Shown here piece after piece: positions 26,627 to 36,687 of a stretch of DNA of 48,621 bases. The position numbers and the translations under genes were made by a program. This stretch comes from Tissierella pigra (GTDB lineage: Bacteria; Bacillota; Clostridia; Tissierellales; Tissierellaceae). The stretch spans positions 1-48,621 of the forward strand of contig NZ_VUNQ01000027.1 in the NCBI RefSeq assembly GCF_009695605.1, given 5' to 3'. The number at the start of each line of letters is the position of its first letter. Within the stretch, counting starts at the first letter, position 1. The notes under the pieces are model-generated. The model did not search any database. It was not told the DNA's origin and saw nothing but the letters and a program-made list of their open reading frames with translations.

Positions 26627-26643
26627 CCTTGAAACTATCAAGG
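26627..26643 (-). terminator. Hairpin downstream of the oxidoreductase gene
   Basis: CCTTGA (26627-26632) and TCAAGG (26638-26643) with a 5-base loop. On the minus strand it is followed by TCCTTAAATATC, a poor T-tract. It lies about 50 bases beyond the stop at 26691, so it is a possible weak terminator. Confidence 0.45.
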
Positions 26644-26690
26644 CCCCCATAAAAGTTATAGAATTAAAATTTTAAATATATTGTAACTCC

Positions 26691-27905
26691 TTATTTACTT
26701 TTCAACTCTTGAATAAAATTATCAAAGGATATATTCTTGTAGTCAATATTTTCAATGCTAGTTTCCTTTTCAATTGCAGATTTTAATATAGCAGAAGATT
26801 TTATATTTCCTACAACTATGGCCCCTATGATTTTCTTATCTTTAATAAAAATTTTATTATATATATTCTTATCTACATTTTCATCTAAAATAATATCAGT
26901 AGCCATATCTTCATCTATTATTCCCATGGAAAATAAAGATATATCAAAGGCATTTAAGGTAGTTACTGGAGTAATATCTTCATATATAGTATCCTTATCT
27001 GCAATATTATATCCAGCAACTTTTCCTTGATTGAGGGCAATATTCCACAGTCCGAATATATGTCCATTATATTCTGCTGCATCTCCAGCAGCAAAGATTT
27101 CTTCCATATTTGTTTTCATTTTTTCATCTACAATAACTCCCCTATTTAATTTTAGAGGAGTATCTTTTAAAATCTCTATATTGGGACTAGCTCCTATGGA
27201 ATATATTATTGTATCACAAGTATATGTTTTACCATCACTGGTTTTGAAGCCATCTACTTTACTATTACCTAGTATTTCACTTACTTCACAGTCAAATAGT
27301 ATCTGAACATTATTAGCATATATATTGTTTTCTAATATTTTAGATGCTTTACTATCTAATTGTTTTGCCATAAGTCTATTACAATTATGAGCTACGGTGA
27401 CTTCTTTATTCATTTGAGATAATATCCATGCTGTTTCTAAGCCTTGCACTCCCCCTCCAATTATTAGGATTCTTTTACTGTCCTTAAATCCATGGGCAAT
27501 ATTCCAAGCATCTTGAAGTGACCTCAAGGTATATATCCCTTCCTTATCAATTCCAGGAATTTCAGGCTTCATATTACTGGAACCAGTTGCAATTAATATT
27601 TTAGTGTAACTAATTAAGCTATCATCAAATAATTTCACTGTCTTTTTATCTGTATCTATGGATACCACCTTAGTACCTAGATATAAATTTACGTTATTAT
27701 CATCATACCATACCTTTTTTTGAAGCAATATATTGTCTTCCTGAAGAGTAGACAGCAGGCCTTTTGAAAGTCTTAATCTACTATATGGATAAAATACTTC
27801 TTCTCCAAATAAGTGAATTTCACTTTCTGCATCTATTTCCCTTATGGACTTTATGGCAGAAATTGCAGCTATACCATTGCCTATTATAATTATTTTATCT
27901 TGCAT
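26691..27905 (-). CDS. NADH:rubredoxin-reductase-like FAD/NAD(P) oxidoreductase
   Basis: 404 residues, pyridine nucleotide-disulphide oxidoreductase fold. FAD-binding motif IIIGNGIAAISAIKSI is at the N-terminus. PYSRLRLSKGLL is typical of rubredoxin and nitrite reductase-type flavoproteins. The NAD-binding motif LIIGGGVQGLETAWIL is central, and the second FAD motif IFAAGDAAEYNG follows. No redox-active Cys pair is seen. In clostridia such proteins pass electrons from NADH to rubredoxin for oxygen or peroxide removal, or to assimilatory enzymes. No rubredoxin or diiron partner gene lies nearby, so the electron acceptor is unknown. Confidence 0.82.
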   Translation of the reverse strand: MQDKIIIIGNGIAAISAIKSIREIDAESEIHLFGEEVFYPYSRLRLSKGLLSTLQEDNILLQKKVWYDDNNVNLYLGTKVVSIDTDKKTVKLFDDSLISYTKILIATGSSNMKPEIPGIDKEGIYTLRSLQDAWNIAHGFKDSKRILIIGGGVQGLETAWILSQMNKEVTVAHNCNRLMAKQLDSKASKILENNIYANNVQILFDCEVSEILGNSKVDGFKTSDGKTYTCDTIIYSIGASPNIEILKDTPLKLNRGVIVDEKMKTNMEEIFAAGDAAEYNGHIFGLWNIALNQGKVAGYNIADKDTIYEDITPVTTLNAFDISLFSMGIIDEDMATDIILDENVDKNIYNKIFIKDKKIIGAIVVGNIKSSAILKSAIEKETSIENIDYKNISFDNFIQELKSK

Positions 27906-28054
27906 TTATTTTATTCCTTTCTAATATGTTTTTATTAGTTTGTTACAATTATTATTTTAAATACATATTTGAAAACAAATAAAAATTTAAAAATAATAAT
28001 GTGGGTAAATATGGAATATAAATTTAATTCTTATTCAAAATTTGAGGTGACAAA

Positions 28055-28708
28055 ATGAGAAAATTTATTTCTACAATTATAATTATAATAGGTGTTATAT
28101 TATTATTTATTCCACATATAAACAACCTGATTATTCAGCATAATATTAATAACACCAGGAATGTATTAAAGGAAATTACTTCAGAGGAAATAATAAAAAA
28201 TAAAAATACAGAGGGAATTTATGATTACGATAGCATAAGGGATATTGAAATCAATACAGTATTATGGGAGATTAAAGATTTTGATAATAAAAATATTATA
28301 GGTCAAATTGCTATACCAGATTTAGGTATTGATATTCCCATATTAAAGGGTACTACTAACTCCAATTTATTAATAGGGGCTACAACTATGGTAGAAGGTC
28401 AGGAAATGGGTGAGGGGAACTATCCTTTAGCAGGTCATCTTATGAAAAACAAATCTCTTTTATTTGGAAGTCTCATGGATATAGAAATAGGAGCTTTAGT
28501 AAAGATAAGCGATAAAAATATGATTTATGAATATAAGATTTATGATACAGTAGTGGTACCTGATGAAGCTCTTAATATGTTAGACAATAGTAAGGCTGAA
28601 AAGAGAGGCAGACCGATTATATCTTTAATGACCTGTTATTATTCTTCTAAAACGGGAAAAAGGTTTTTTGCATTGGGAGAATTAGTAGATACATATACTT
28701 ATCCATAA
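28055..28708 (+). CDS. Sortase (class A/D-like transpeptidase)
   Basis: 217 residues. An N-terminal membrane anchor (FISTIIIIIGVILLFIPHI) is followed by an extracellular sortase beta-barrel. Catalytic His128 in LAGHLM, Cys194 in SLMTCYY (TLxTC-like) and Arg203 in GKRFF are all present. Sortases join LPxTG-type surface proteins to the cell wall or assemble pili. No LPxTG protein lies next to it, so it is either a housekeeping enzyme or acts on distant substrates; the neighbouring chitinase-like protein has no sorting signal. GAGGTG precedes the ATG. Confidence 0.88.
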   Translation: MRKFISTIIIIIGVILLFIPHINNLIIQHNINNTRNVLKEITSEEIIKNKNTEGIYDYDSIRDIEINTVLWEIKDFDNKNIIGQIAIPDLGIDIPILKGTTNSNLLIGATTMVEGQEMGEGNYPLAGHLMKNKSLLFGSLMDIEIGALVKISDKNMIYEYKIYDTVVVPDEALNMLDNSKAEKRGRPIISLMTCYYSSKTGKRFFALGELVDTYTYP

Positions 28709-28795
28709 TTCCCAAGATTTACAGCTTGAAAAGGAATTTAAAAACCTATAGGATGAAAATATAGTATAATTTTAAAAGAGGAGCTGGTTGGTTTT

Positions 28796-29962
28796 ATGGT
28801 AAATACTATAAATAGTAAAAAAATAGTATTTTCATCTTTGGTCTTTATATTAATATTAAGCTTATTATCTATAACCCCTACTGCTTTAGCCAGTAGGGTA
28901 GAAGGTCTTGAAAAGAAAGTGGTAGGATATTATACATCTTGGTCGGCTTATTCAGGCTACACTCTAGATAAAGTTGATGTTACTAAATTGACTCATATTA
29001 ATTATGCCTTTGCAAATATTAATGAGGAACTAAAAGTAGTATTGGGAGATGCCTATATAGATTCTATTAATCTACAAAAAATAGGAGAAATCAAAAGGAT
29101 TAATCCAAATCTCAAGGTATTAGTATCAGTTGGAGGATGGTCATGGTCAGATAAATTCTCAGATGTGGCTTTAACAGAGGAGTCTAGAATTACATTTTCA
29201 AATAGTTGTATAGAGTTTATGAGGGAATATGGATTTGATGGAATCGACATAGATTGGGAATTTCCAGTGAGCGGTGGACTTCCAACTAATAAATATAGAC
29301 AGGAAGATAAAGAAAATTTTACACTTTTACTAAAATCATTAAGGGAAACCTTTGATACTCAGGGTAAGATAGATGGTAGGTCTTATATATTGACTATTGC
29401 AGGTGGGGCATCAAGTATGTTTACTGACAATATTGAATTAGAAGAAATTCATAAATATATAGACTTTGCAAATATTATGAGCTATGATATTCATGGTTCT
29501 TGGGATAAATATACAGATTTCAATTCACCACTATATATCAATAGTGAATCTTTAAATAATATTAAACTCAGTATAGATGAATCTATGAAAATCTGGATAA
29601 ATAGGGGTTTTCCTAAGGAAAAAATAGTCATGGGAATTTCATTTTATGGAAAGCAGTATGATAATGTAAGTCCATGGAACAATGGACTATATCAGGTCTA
29701 TAATGGAATATCAACCATTGGATATGGAGACATAGCTACTAAATATTTGAATAAACATGGAAACAATAGATATTTTCATTATGGATCATTAATGCCATGG
29801 ATTTATAATGGGACAAGCTTTATAACTTATGAAGACAAAGAATCCATTTTTTATAAAACAGATTATATTAAATCAAATGAATTGGGTGGGGCAATGATTT
29901 GGGAATTAAGTGGAGATTCTAATGGATTTTTACTAAACCAGCTTTATAACGGATTAAAATAG
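28796..29962 (+). CDS. Secreted GH18 glycosidase (chitinase-like)
   Basis: 388 residues. A signal peptide (hydrophobic IVFSSLVFILILSLLSI, cleavage after TALA) precedes one glycoside hydrolase family 18 domain. VGYYTSWSAY opens the barrel, SVGGWSWS is on strand 3, and DGIDIDWE (148-155) supplies the catalytic Glu155. MSYDIHG, MGISFYG and MIWELSGD are further conserved sites. It should cleave chitin or related N-acetylglucosamine polymers outside the cell. There is no carbohydrate-binding module. The spacing from GAGGAG to the ATG is long (about 12 bases), so initiation may be weak. Confidence 0.92.
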   Translation: MVNTINSKKIVFSSLVFILILSLLSITPTALASRVEGLEKKVVGYYTSWSAYSGYTLDKVDVTKLTHINYAFANINEELKVVLGDAYIDSINLQKIGEIKRINPNLKVLVSVGGWSWSDKFSDVALTEESRITFSNSCIEFMREYGFDGIDIDWEFPVSGGLPTNKYRQEDKENFTLLLKSLRETFDTQGKIDGRSYILTIAGGASSMFTDNIELEEIHKYIDFANIMSYDIHGSWDKYTDFNSPLYINSESLNNIKLSIDESMKIWINRGFPKEKIVMGISFYGKQYDNVSPWNNGLYQVYNGISTIGYGDIATKYLNKHGNNRYFHYGSLMPWIYNGTSFITYEDKESIFYKTDYIKSNELGGAMIWELSGDSNGFLLNQLYNGLK

Positions 29963-29971
29963 ATAACTCAT

Positions 29972-30003
29972 AAACCTAGGCTTTAAATTAAGCCTAGGTT
30001 TTG
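29972..30003 (+). terminator. Terminator after the GH18 gene
   Basis: AAACCTAGGCTT (29972-29983) and AAGCCTAGGTTT (29990-30001) form a perfect 12-bp stem; TTTTG follows. Confidence 0.85.
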
Positions 30004-30082
30004 CTATGTTGCAGATAAGACTAAAAGTATGATATATTATTCTAGATAAGGATTATCTTGGTTATTAAAGGGGGAAGTTTAT

Positions 30083-31009
30083 TTGAGAAATAACAAATAT
30101 TTACCTATATTTTCGGCAATTATATATTCAACTATATTTGGATTTTCTTTTATGTTTTCTAAAATAGGACTCAAAGTCATGACACCAATAGAACTTATAG
30201 CATTTAGGTTTTTATTGGCAGCTTTAACAATGACTTTGCTTAAAATCTTTGGAATTATTAAGGTAAATTTAAAAGGAAAGAGTCTAAAGATTGTATTACT
30301 TACATCTATTTGTGAACCAGTATTATATTTTTTATTTGAGTCTTTGGGAATAAATATGACTTCTTCTTCAGAGGCAGGTCTTATGATAGCTTTGATACCT
30401 GTATTTGTAGCTATATTTAGTATGATATTTTTACATGAAAGACTTAGTCCTATTCAATTGGGGTTTATAGTTTTATCTGTTGGGGGAGTAATTTTTATTA
30501 ATATAATGAAAGATAGTTTAAGGCTATCAGGCAATTTTTTAGGGATTATATTTTTATTTTTTGCTATAATATCATCTTCTTTCTATAATATTGGATCGAA
30601 AAAATCTTCTATAGATTTTACACCTGTTGAAATTACATATGTTATGATGTGGATAGGTGCTATTTCATTTAATACTGTACTTATTATTATAAATCTAATA
30701 AAAGGAAATATGAGAAACTATTTTGCACCATTAGCTCATAGCCAAGCAATAATCCCATTACTATATTTGGGAATATTATCATCAATAGTTGCTTTTTTTA
30801 TGGTTAATTATACAATATCTAAAATACCAGTATCCCAATCGTCAGTCTTTTCCAATCTTTGTACAATAGTATCAATATTTGCTGGAGTTGTAATATTAAA
30901 AGAGGACTTTTTTTGGTATGATTTTATTGGAGCGATTGTGATTTTAATAGGAGTATGGGGAACAGTATATTTTGAAGAAAAAGAAGAAATATTAGGTCAA
31001 TTGGAGTGA
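30083..31009 (+). CDS. DMT-superfamily (EamA) transporter
   Basis: 308 residues with ten predicted membrane helices in two EamA repeats (first repeat IFGFSFMFSKIGLKVMTPIE; second starts near the SIDFTPVEITYVMMW segment). TTG start with AGGGGGAA 6 bases before it. EamA proteins are usually metabolite or amino-acid exporters. It opens a co-directional run and nearly abuts the next gene; its TGA lies 6 bases before the next ATG. Confidence 0.82.
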   Translation: MRNNKYLPIFSAIIYSTIFGFSFMFSKIGLKVMTPIELIAFRFLLAALTMTLLKIFGIIKVNLKGKSLKIVLLTSICEPVLYFLFESLGINMTSSSEAGLMIALIPVFVAIFSMIFLHERLSPIQLGFIVLSVGGVIFINIMKDSLRLSGNFLGIIFLFFAIISSSFYNIGSKKSSIDFTPVEITYVMMWIGAISFNTVLIIINLIKGNMRNYFAPLAHSQAIIPLLYLGILSSIVAFFMVNYTISKIPVSQSSVFSNLCTIVSIFAGVVILKEDFFWYDFIGAIVILIGVWGTVYFEEKEEILGQLE

Positions 31010-31014
31010 TAGAT

Positions 31015-31884
31015 ATGGATGAAAAAAATAATGGAATAAAGGGAACAGGCTGTGAAATATTAGTTCCTTTTAATGATAGAAAACCATTAAAGGATATAGA
31101 AAGAAGTATTATAAAGACCTATAGAAAAAATATATGGTCTAAGTTTATTAAGGCAATAAAGGAGTACAATTTAATAGAAGATGGAGATAAAATAGCAGTT
31201 GCCATATCAGGGGGGAAAGATAGTCTTCTTATGGCAAAGCTTTTTCAAGAGTTATATAAAAATGGGAATCAAAATTTTGAATTAGAGTTCATTGCCATGG
31301 ATCCTGGGTATCATAAGGACATACGCAGTCTTTTAGAAGATAACTGTAAGTATTTAGATATACCTGTTTCTATATATGATGCAGATATATTTCAAGTTGC
31401 AGATAAAATAGCCAATGATTATCCTTGCTATATGTGTGCTAGAATGAGAAGAGGCTCCCTATATGGAAAGGCTCAAGAGCTAGGCTGTAATAAATTGGCT
31501 CTAGGACACCATTTCAACGATGTAATAGAGACTACCATGCTGAATTTATTGTGTGCAGGTAATTTTAAGACTATGATGCCTAAGCTAAAGGCTCAGAATT
31601 TTGAAAACATGGAATTAATAAGACCCTTATATTTAGTGGAGGAGAAATATATTCAAAGGTTTATTCAAAATGCTGGAATATGGCCTTTAAACTGTGCTTG
31701 TATGGTGGCAGCTAAGAAAATAGGAAATAAGAGATATGAAATAAAAGATTTATTAGAAGGACTAAGGAAAGACTTTGCCAATGTGGATATGAATATATTT
31801 AGAGCCGCAGAGAATGTAAATATGGATGGAATATTAGGATGGCAGAAAAATGAAGAAAAACATTTATTTTTAGAAGAATATTAG
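31015..31884 (+). CDS. TtcA-family PP-loop tRNA thiolase-like protein
   Basis: 289 residues. The ATP-pyrophosphatase PP-loop SGGKDS is at 65-70, CYMCARMRRG gives the CxxC pair of the TtcA/TtuA group, and LALGHHFNDVIETTMLNLL is the second family motif. Further cysteines (NCACM) could complete an iron-sulphur site. TtcA makes 2-thiocytidine in tRNA; whether this clostridial branch modifies C32 or another base is unproven. The ATG at 31015 is preferred over a GTG at 31006, because GGAG directly abuts that GTG but is well spaced for the ATG. Confidence 0.82.
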   Translation: MDEKNNGIKGTGCEILVPFNDRKPLKDIERSIIKTYRKNIWSKFIKAIKEYNLIEDGDKIAVAISGGKDSLLMAKLFQELYKNGNQNFELEFIAMDPGYHKDIRSLLEDNCKYLDIPVSIYDADIFQVADKIANDYPCYMCARMRRGSLYGKAQELGCNKLALGHHFNDVIETTMLNLLCAGNFKTMMPKLKAQNFENMELIRPLYLVEEKYIQRFIQNAGIWPLNCACMVAAKKIGNKRYEIKDLLEGLRKDFANVDMNIFRAAENVNMDGILGWQKNEEKHLFLEEY

Positions 31885-31933
31885 AATTTATTAAATAAAG
31901 AGTGTAATAATATATAAGAAGGAAGGTGTTCTA

Positions 31934-33187
31934 ATGTCAGAAAGTTTTAAGAATCTCGGAATAAGTAAAGAACTGGAATCTATATTAAATAAAAATGGAA
32001 TAACAGAACCTACACCTATTCAAGAAAAAACCATAAAGGAATTAGTAAATGGACGTGATGTAGTAGCTCAGGCTCAAACAGGAACAGGTAAGACTTTAGC
32101 ATTTTTATTGCCAATTATACAGAAAATAGATGCAAATAAGCCATATATACAAGGACTAATTATAACTCCAACTAGAGAACTAGCGATTCAAGTTACTAAT
32201 GAGGCCAAAAGGCTTATGGGAGAAAAGGAAATAAATATTTTAGCTGCCTATGGTGGTCAAGATGTGGAGCAGCAAATAAGAAAGCTAAAAAATGGAATTC
32301 ATTTGGTAATAGCAACTCCTGGAAGATTGTTGGATCATATGAGAAGGGAAACCATAGACTTTGGCAGACTTAGTTTTTTGGTACTAGATGAAGCAGATGA
32401 AATGCTCAATATGGGATTTTTAAAAGATGTGGAAAGTATTATAGTAAGTACACCAAAGACTCGTCAGACCATGTTGTTTTCAGCTACAATACCTAATGAA
32501 ATAAGATCACTAGGTAAAAGATTTATGAAAAATCCTTTACAAATCGAAATACAAGGAAAGAACATTACCTTAGATGAAATAGAGCAGATAGTTATAGAAA
32601 CTACAGAAAGAAAAAAGATAGATACACTTTGCAAATTAATTGATGAATATAATCCTTATTTAGCAATTGTATTTTGCCGCACAAAGCAAGGAGTAATTGC
32701 CTTAAATGGTGAATTGCTTTCTAGGGGATATAATACAGACGAACTTCATGGAGACCTTAGTCAAGCTAAAAGGGAAAGGGTAATTAAATCCTTTAGAACT
32801 GCAAAGATTCAAATTCTTGTGGCGACAGATATTGTAGCTAGAGGTTTAGATGTAGAGGGAGTAACCCATGTTTTTAACTATGATATACCAGGAAATGTAG
32901 ATAGTTACATTCATAGAATTGGGAGAACTGGAAGAATTGGAAATTTAGGTACTGCAATTACTTTTGTAACAGAGAGAGATAGAGACGATTTAGCATTGAT
33001 TCAAAGAAAGGTCAAGGCAGATTTAAAGACTAAAAAAGTAGAAAAGGATAGGGGAAAAGATGTAAGGAAACCAGATAATAAACCTGAAAAGAAAAAGAGT
33101 GAATCTAAGGAATATAAATTTGAAAGGACTAAAGGCAGTGGTCCTAGATATGCTTTTAAAAATAAAAAGAATAGTAAGAAAAAGTAA
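31934..33187 (+). CDS. DEAD-box RNA helicase
   Basis: 417 residues. All core motifs are present: Q motif (TPIQ), AQTGTGKT, PTRELA, TPGRLLD, DEAD, SAT, ARGLDVEGV and HRIGRTGR. A short Lys/Arg/Glu-rich basic tail (about 360-417) follows, without a recognisable DbpA RNA-binding domain. The size is that of small CshA/CshB/RhlE-like helicases used in ribosome assembly and RNA decay, often in the cold. SD GGAAGG. It is probably cotranscribed with exonuclease III, 20 bases downstream. Confidence 0.93.
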   Translation: MSESFKNLGISKELESILNKNGITEPTPIQEKTIKELVNGRDVVAQAQTGTGKTLAFLLPIIQKIDANKPYIQGLIITPTRELAIQVTNEAKRLMGEKEINILAAYGGQDVEQQIRKLKNGIHLVIATPGRLLDHMRRETIDFGRLSFLVLDEADEMLNMGFLKDVESIIVSTPKTRQTMLFSATIPNEIRSLGKRFMKNPLQIEIQGKNITLDEIEQIVIETTERKKIDTLCKLIDEYNPYLAIVFCRTKQGVIALNGELLSRGYNTDELHGDLSQAKRERVIKSFRTAKIQILVATDIVARGLDVEGVTHVFNYDIPGNVDSYIHRIGRTGRIGNLGTAITFVTERDRDDLALIQRKVKADLKTKKVEKDRGKDVRKPDNKPEKKKSESKEYKFERTKGSGPRYAFKNKKNSKKK

Positions 33188-33207
33188 TGTTTAGGGGGAC
33201 GATTTAA

Positions 33208-33957
33208 ATGAAATTGATTTCTTGGAATGTAAATGGACTTCGTGCTTGTGTAGGTAAGGGCTTTTTAGACTTTTTCAATGAGATAGATGCAGATATATTT
33301 TGTATTCAAGAGACAAAATTACAAGAAGGGCAAATTGACTTAAACCTAGAAGGTTATTATCAGTATTGGAACTATGCAGAGAAAAAAGGATATTCGGGAA
33401 CTGCTGTATTCACAAAGATAGAACCTATATCAGTTAGTTATGGACTTAATATAGAGGAACATGACAAAGAAGGCAGAGTTATTACCTTAGAATATGATGA
33501 TTTTTATTTAGTAAATGTCTATACTCCAAATTCTCAAAGAGAACTGGCAAGATTGGACTATAGAATGAAGTGGGAAGATGACTTTAGGGAATATCTAAAA
33601 TTGTTAGAAAATAAAAAACCTGTGGTACTGTGTGGAGACTTAAATGTTGCCCATAAGGAAATAGACCTTAAAAATCCTAGTACCAATAGGAAAAATGCAG
33701 GTTTCTCTGATGAAGAAAGAGAAAAGATGAGTTTTCTACTAGATTCAGGATTTGTTGATACATTTAGACATTTTTATCCAGATAAGGAAGACGCTTATAC
33801 TTGGTGGTCATATATGAGACAAGCTAGAGATAGGAATGTTGGCTGGAGAATTGACTACTTTATAGTATCAGAAGCATTAAAGGATAGAATAAAATCAGCA
33901 TCTATTCATTCAAGTATACTTGGTTCAGACCATTGTCCAGTAGAGGTTATTCTATGA
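33208..33957 (+). CDS. xth: Exodeoxyribonuclease III (AP endonuclease)
   Basis: 249 residues, usual length. [17 protein letters not shown] opens the exonuclease-endonuclease-phosphatase fold. CIQETK holds the metal-binding Glu, [12 protein letters not shown] the catalytic Asp/Asn, and GSDHCPV the Asp-His pair. It acts in base-excision repair by cutting at abasic sites (ExoA in Bacillus). SD AGGGGG. Its stop overlaps the next start by 4 bases (ATGA). Confidence 0.94.
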   Translation: MKLISWNVNGLRACVGKGFLDFFNEIDADIFCIQETKLQEGQIDLNLEGYYQYWNYAEKKGYSGTAVFTKIEPISVSYGLNIEEHDKEGRVITLEYDDFYLVNVYTPNSQRELARLDYRMKWEDDFREYLKLLENKKPVVLCGDLNVAHKEIDLKNPSTNRKNAGFSDEEREKMSFLLDSGFVDTFRHFYPDKEDAYTWWSYMRQARDRNVGWRIDYFIVSEALKDRIKSASIHSSILGSDHCPVEVIL

Positions 33958-34625
33958 AAAAAACTATTCTAGGTTTTATAAGACTCTTTATAGGGTATTT
34001 TGTATGTGCCATAGGTATGGTAATGACTATTAATGCCAACTTGGGAGTATCTCCTTGGGATGTATTTCATCAAGGACTTGGAAATGTATTTAATCTGCCT
34101 ATAGGAAGAGCAAGTATAATTGCAGGATTTATTATAATATTTATTGATATATATTTTGGTCAAGATATTGGCTGGGGAACTATTTTCAATATGATATTTA
34201 TTGGAATATTTGTAGACTTTCTAATGCTTAATAGGTTGATACCTATATTTAATGGATTTTTTCCAAGTTTAATTATGATGCTTCTAGGTATGCTTGTTTT
34301 GGGATATGGTTGTTATATATATATTGGAGCAGGATTTGGTGCAGGACCTAGAGATGGATTGATGGTAGTACTAACTAAAAAGACTAATAAATCAGTAAGA
34401 TTTGTAAAAAACTCTTTAGAAATAATAGCAATAATAATAGGATACTTTTTAGGTGGTTCCGTAGGTATGGGAACTGCCATAATGTCCATAGCTGGAGGAT
34501 ATTTCTTTCAGTTTGCATTTAAAACAGTAAAATTTAATGTAGCAGAAGTAAATCATAGATATATTAAAGAAGATATAAGGTTTTTAAAGGATAAATTCAT
34601 AGCAGTAGAAAAAGGTGAAGTATAA
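33954..34625 (+). CDS. YczE/YitT-like integral membrane protein
   Basis: 223 residues with five or six membrane helices. [16 protein letters not shown] and [20 protein letters not shown] are the two repeated family motifs of YczE-type proteins. Function is unknown. The ATG at 33954 (ATGA overlap with xth, AGAGG 7 bases before) is chosen over an upstream in-frame start that would overlap xth further. A terminator follows directly. Confidence 0.8.
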   Translation: MKKTILGFIRLFIGYFVCAIGMVMTINANLGVSPWDVFHQGLGNVFNLPIGRASIIAGFIIIFIDIYFGQDIGWGTIFNMIFIGIFVDFLMLNRLIPIFNGFFPSLIMMLLGMLVLGYGCYIYIGAGFGAGPRDGLMVVLTKKTNKSVRFVKNSLEIIAIIIGYFLGGSVGMGTAIMSIAGGYFFQFAFKTVKFNVAEVNHRYIKEDIRFLKDKFIAVEKGEV

Positions 34626-34639
34626 TCTTCACCTTTTTT
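34610..34639. terminator. Bidirectional terminator
   Basis: AAAAGGTGAAG (34610-34620) and CTTCACCTTTT (34627-34637). The right arm touches the stop of the convergent MBL-fold gene and the left arm includes the end of the YczE-like gene. Confidence 0.8.
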
Positions 34640-35324
34640 AAAGTTCTATTATTTGATTTCTGTGGGTAATTTCCACAATATTAGTATCAATATCCCCTAT
34701 TTTGTGGATAAAGTCTAAAGAAGTATGGAACTTATCCCCAAAGTGCATTGAAAAAAAGTATTTTGGCTTTATCTCTTTAATAAAGTATTCACCACCAAAA
34801 CTAAAGGCTGATTCTAGTCTAGGATCTACTGGGAAAAAAGCTATATCTACATTAAGCTCTTTTATTTTTTTAATTTCTTCTTTAAAGGATTTTTCCATAC
34901 TGATTTTTTCTTCTTCTGTATCATCATTCCAATACCACCAATTTAAGTCTCCTGCATGGAATATATCTATACCGTCTACATTGACGAAGAAAGATACACC
35001 CATATCTGTAGAACCAAAGGTTTTAATACTTACATTATCTAAAGTTAAACTTTCATAGACATCCATTTTATATATTCTCTTATTTGAATCCATAATCTTT
35101 ATATCTGAACTAAATACATAATCAACGTCTTCTCTATTATTTGACCACTCCAATATCTCAGAATTAAAATGATCATCATGGGAATGGGTAGAGAATATTA
35201 TGGTTTTTTTATCTTTTAGTGATATATTACCTTTATAGTAGTCAAAGACTAAAAGGAAGTTTTCTGTTTCTACAGTAAATCCACTATGAAATATATGCTC
35301 TACTTTTACATTTAATTTATTCAT
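34638..35324 (-). CDS. MBL-fold metallo-hydrolase (UlaG-like)
   Basis: 228 residues. THSHDDH (46-52) is the zinc-binding HxHxDH motif. Further conserved residues are FHAGDLNWW and the C-terminal MHFGDKF. It resembles the short UlaG-like group of metallo-beta-lactamase-fold proteins, which act on lactones, phosphodiesters or nucleic acids. The substrate is not predictable. It ends 10 bases from the histidine kinase gene and on the same strand, so it may be the third gene of a cssR-cssS operon. Confidence 0.8.
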   Translation of the reverse strand: MNKLNVKVEHIFHSGFTVETENFLLVFDYYKGNISLKDKKTIIFSTHSHDDHFNSEILEWSNNREDVDYVFSSDIKIMDSNKRIYKMDVYESLTLDNVSIKTFGSTDMGVSFFVNVDGIDIFHAGDLNWWYWNDDTEEEKISMEKSFKEEIKKIKELNVDIAFFPVDPRLESAFSFGGEYFIKEIKPKYFFSMHFGDKFHTSLDFIHKIGDIDTNIVEITHRNQIIEL

Positions 35325-35334
35325 ATCATCACTC

Positions 35335-36687
35335 CTAACTATGAATCTCTACATAAAAGGATACCCCTTTATTTTCATTTATAGCAAATATATTAGAATT
35401 ATATGAGTTGAGAATTTTATTTACTATGGCAAGACCTAAGCCAAACTCACCTTTATATCCCTTGTTGAATTTATTAAATAGGGTATCTAAAAGTTCATCT
35501 TCAATGGGTGGTCCATCGTTCCATACTCTCAAGATAATCTTATTATTTATATTTTTTAATGAAACAAGAATTCTTTTATCCGCATATCTTATTTGATTAT
35601 CTAGAAGGTTTTCTATTACGATTCCCCATTGTTCCTTATCTCCTTCCATAAATATAGGATTAAGCTCTAAGTTCCAATGAATATCTGTTCTGCGCCATGA
35701 CAATCTATCTATAACCTCTTGAATTAATGAGTCAAGAGAAAATCTTATTTTATCCGTTTCATGATTAGATAAGTAGTCTAGTTTGGTTAAATATAACAGG
35801 TCTTTAACTTTCTTTTCTAGTCTTTTAGATTCTCCTTCAATTACGTCTATGGAACATTCTAAGGTACCTTTTGGATATATGCCGTCTTTAATAGCTTCGG
35901 TATAGGATTGTATAACCATTACTGGAGTTTTTAATTCGTGGGAAACGTGCTGTAAAAAGGACTGCTCTGCTTCATCTTGACGTATGAGCTGATTTCTTAA
36001 ATATTCTACAGATTTTCCAAGTCTTCCGATTTCATCTTCTCTATTTAACTCTATAGGCTCATTCCATTCATTATTGGCTAATTTTTCTACTCTTTTTTCT
36101 AAATCCACTAATGGTTTAGATAAATATCTAGACAATAATATGGCAGGAATCCAGCTAAATAAGAAAACAACTACCATAACTCCTATAAGTTTTCTAAATA
36201 GAGTTTGAACTAAATCTTCTCTATAGGAGTCTCCCATATAAGAAACTAGAAACGCATCTCTATTTAGTGCTTTACCCTTTGTAATTATATAAAATACTTT
36301 TTCATTTCCTATGGAACCAGAGTATTCTTGGCTAATGTTTTTTTGATTTAAGGCTTCATTTTGTACTTTTTCTAGAAACTTTGCAGGCATAGAAAGATTT
36401 AAGGGACTTTTATTATCAGCATAAAATATAAAATGTCTTACAGTTCTAATATTTTCTAGTAATTGTTCATCTCGGCCAAAGAAGTCTGAACCAATGTAAT
36501 CCCTATATATATCACTATCAAATTGATTAAATACTAAGTCTTGGGCAGAAGTAATTGTTGCATAAATCTCCCTAGTAAAAAAATCTCTTAAAGTGGAAGG
36601 CAGTATAAAGGATAACAGCAAGGAAATAGATAAGGTAATAATAGCTATGATAATCCAAATTTGAAGGGATAAGGGGTAATTTTTCAT
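35335..36687 (-). CDS. cssS: CssS-like sensor histidine kinase
   Basis: 450 residues. The N-terminal helix at about 8-30 and a second helix near 165-188 bracket an extracytoplasmic sensor of about 135 residues. HAMP (LSKPLVDLEKRVEKLANNEW), HisKA with the phospho-acceptor in HVSHELKTPVMV, and HATPase with ENLLDNQIRYADKR and FGLGLAIV follow. The length matches B. subtilis CssS, a secretion-stress sensor, and the adjoining regulator is a close CssR match. It overlaps the regulator gene by 4 bases. The htrA protease gene beyond is the classical CssRS target. Confidence 0.85.
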   Translation of the reverse strand: MKNYPLSLQIWIIIAIITLSISLLLSFILPSTLRDFFTREIYATITSAQDLVFNQFDSDIYRDYIGSDFFGRDEQLLENIRTVRHFIFYADNKSPLNLSMPAKFLEKVQNEALNQKNISQEYSGSIGNEKVFYIITKGKALNRDAFLVSYMGDSYREDLVQTLFRKLIGVMVVVFLFSWIPAILLSRYLSKPLVDLEKRVEKLANNEWNEPIELNREDEIGRLGKSVEYLRNQLIRQDEAEQSFLQHVSHELKTPVMVIQSYTEAIKDGIYPKGTLECSIDVIEGESKRLEKKVKDLLYLTKLDYLSNHETDKIRFSLDSLIQEVIDRLSWRRTDIHWNLELNPIFMEGDKEQWGIVIENLLDNQIRYADKRILVSLKNINNKIILRVWNDGPPIEDELLDTLFNKFNKGYKGEFGLGLAIVNKILNSYNSNIFAINENKGVSFYVEIHS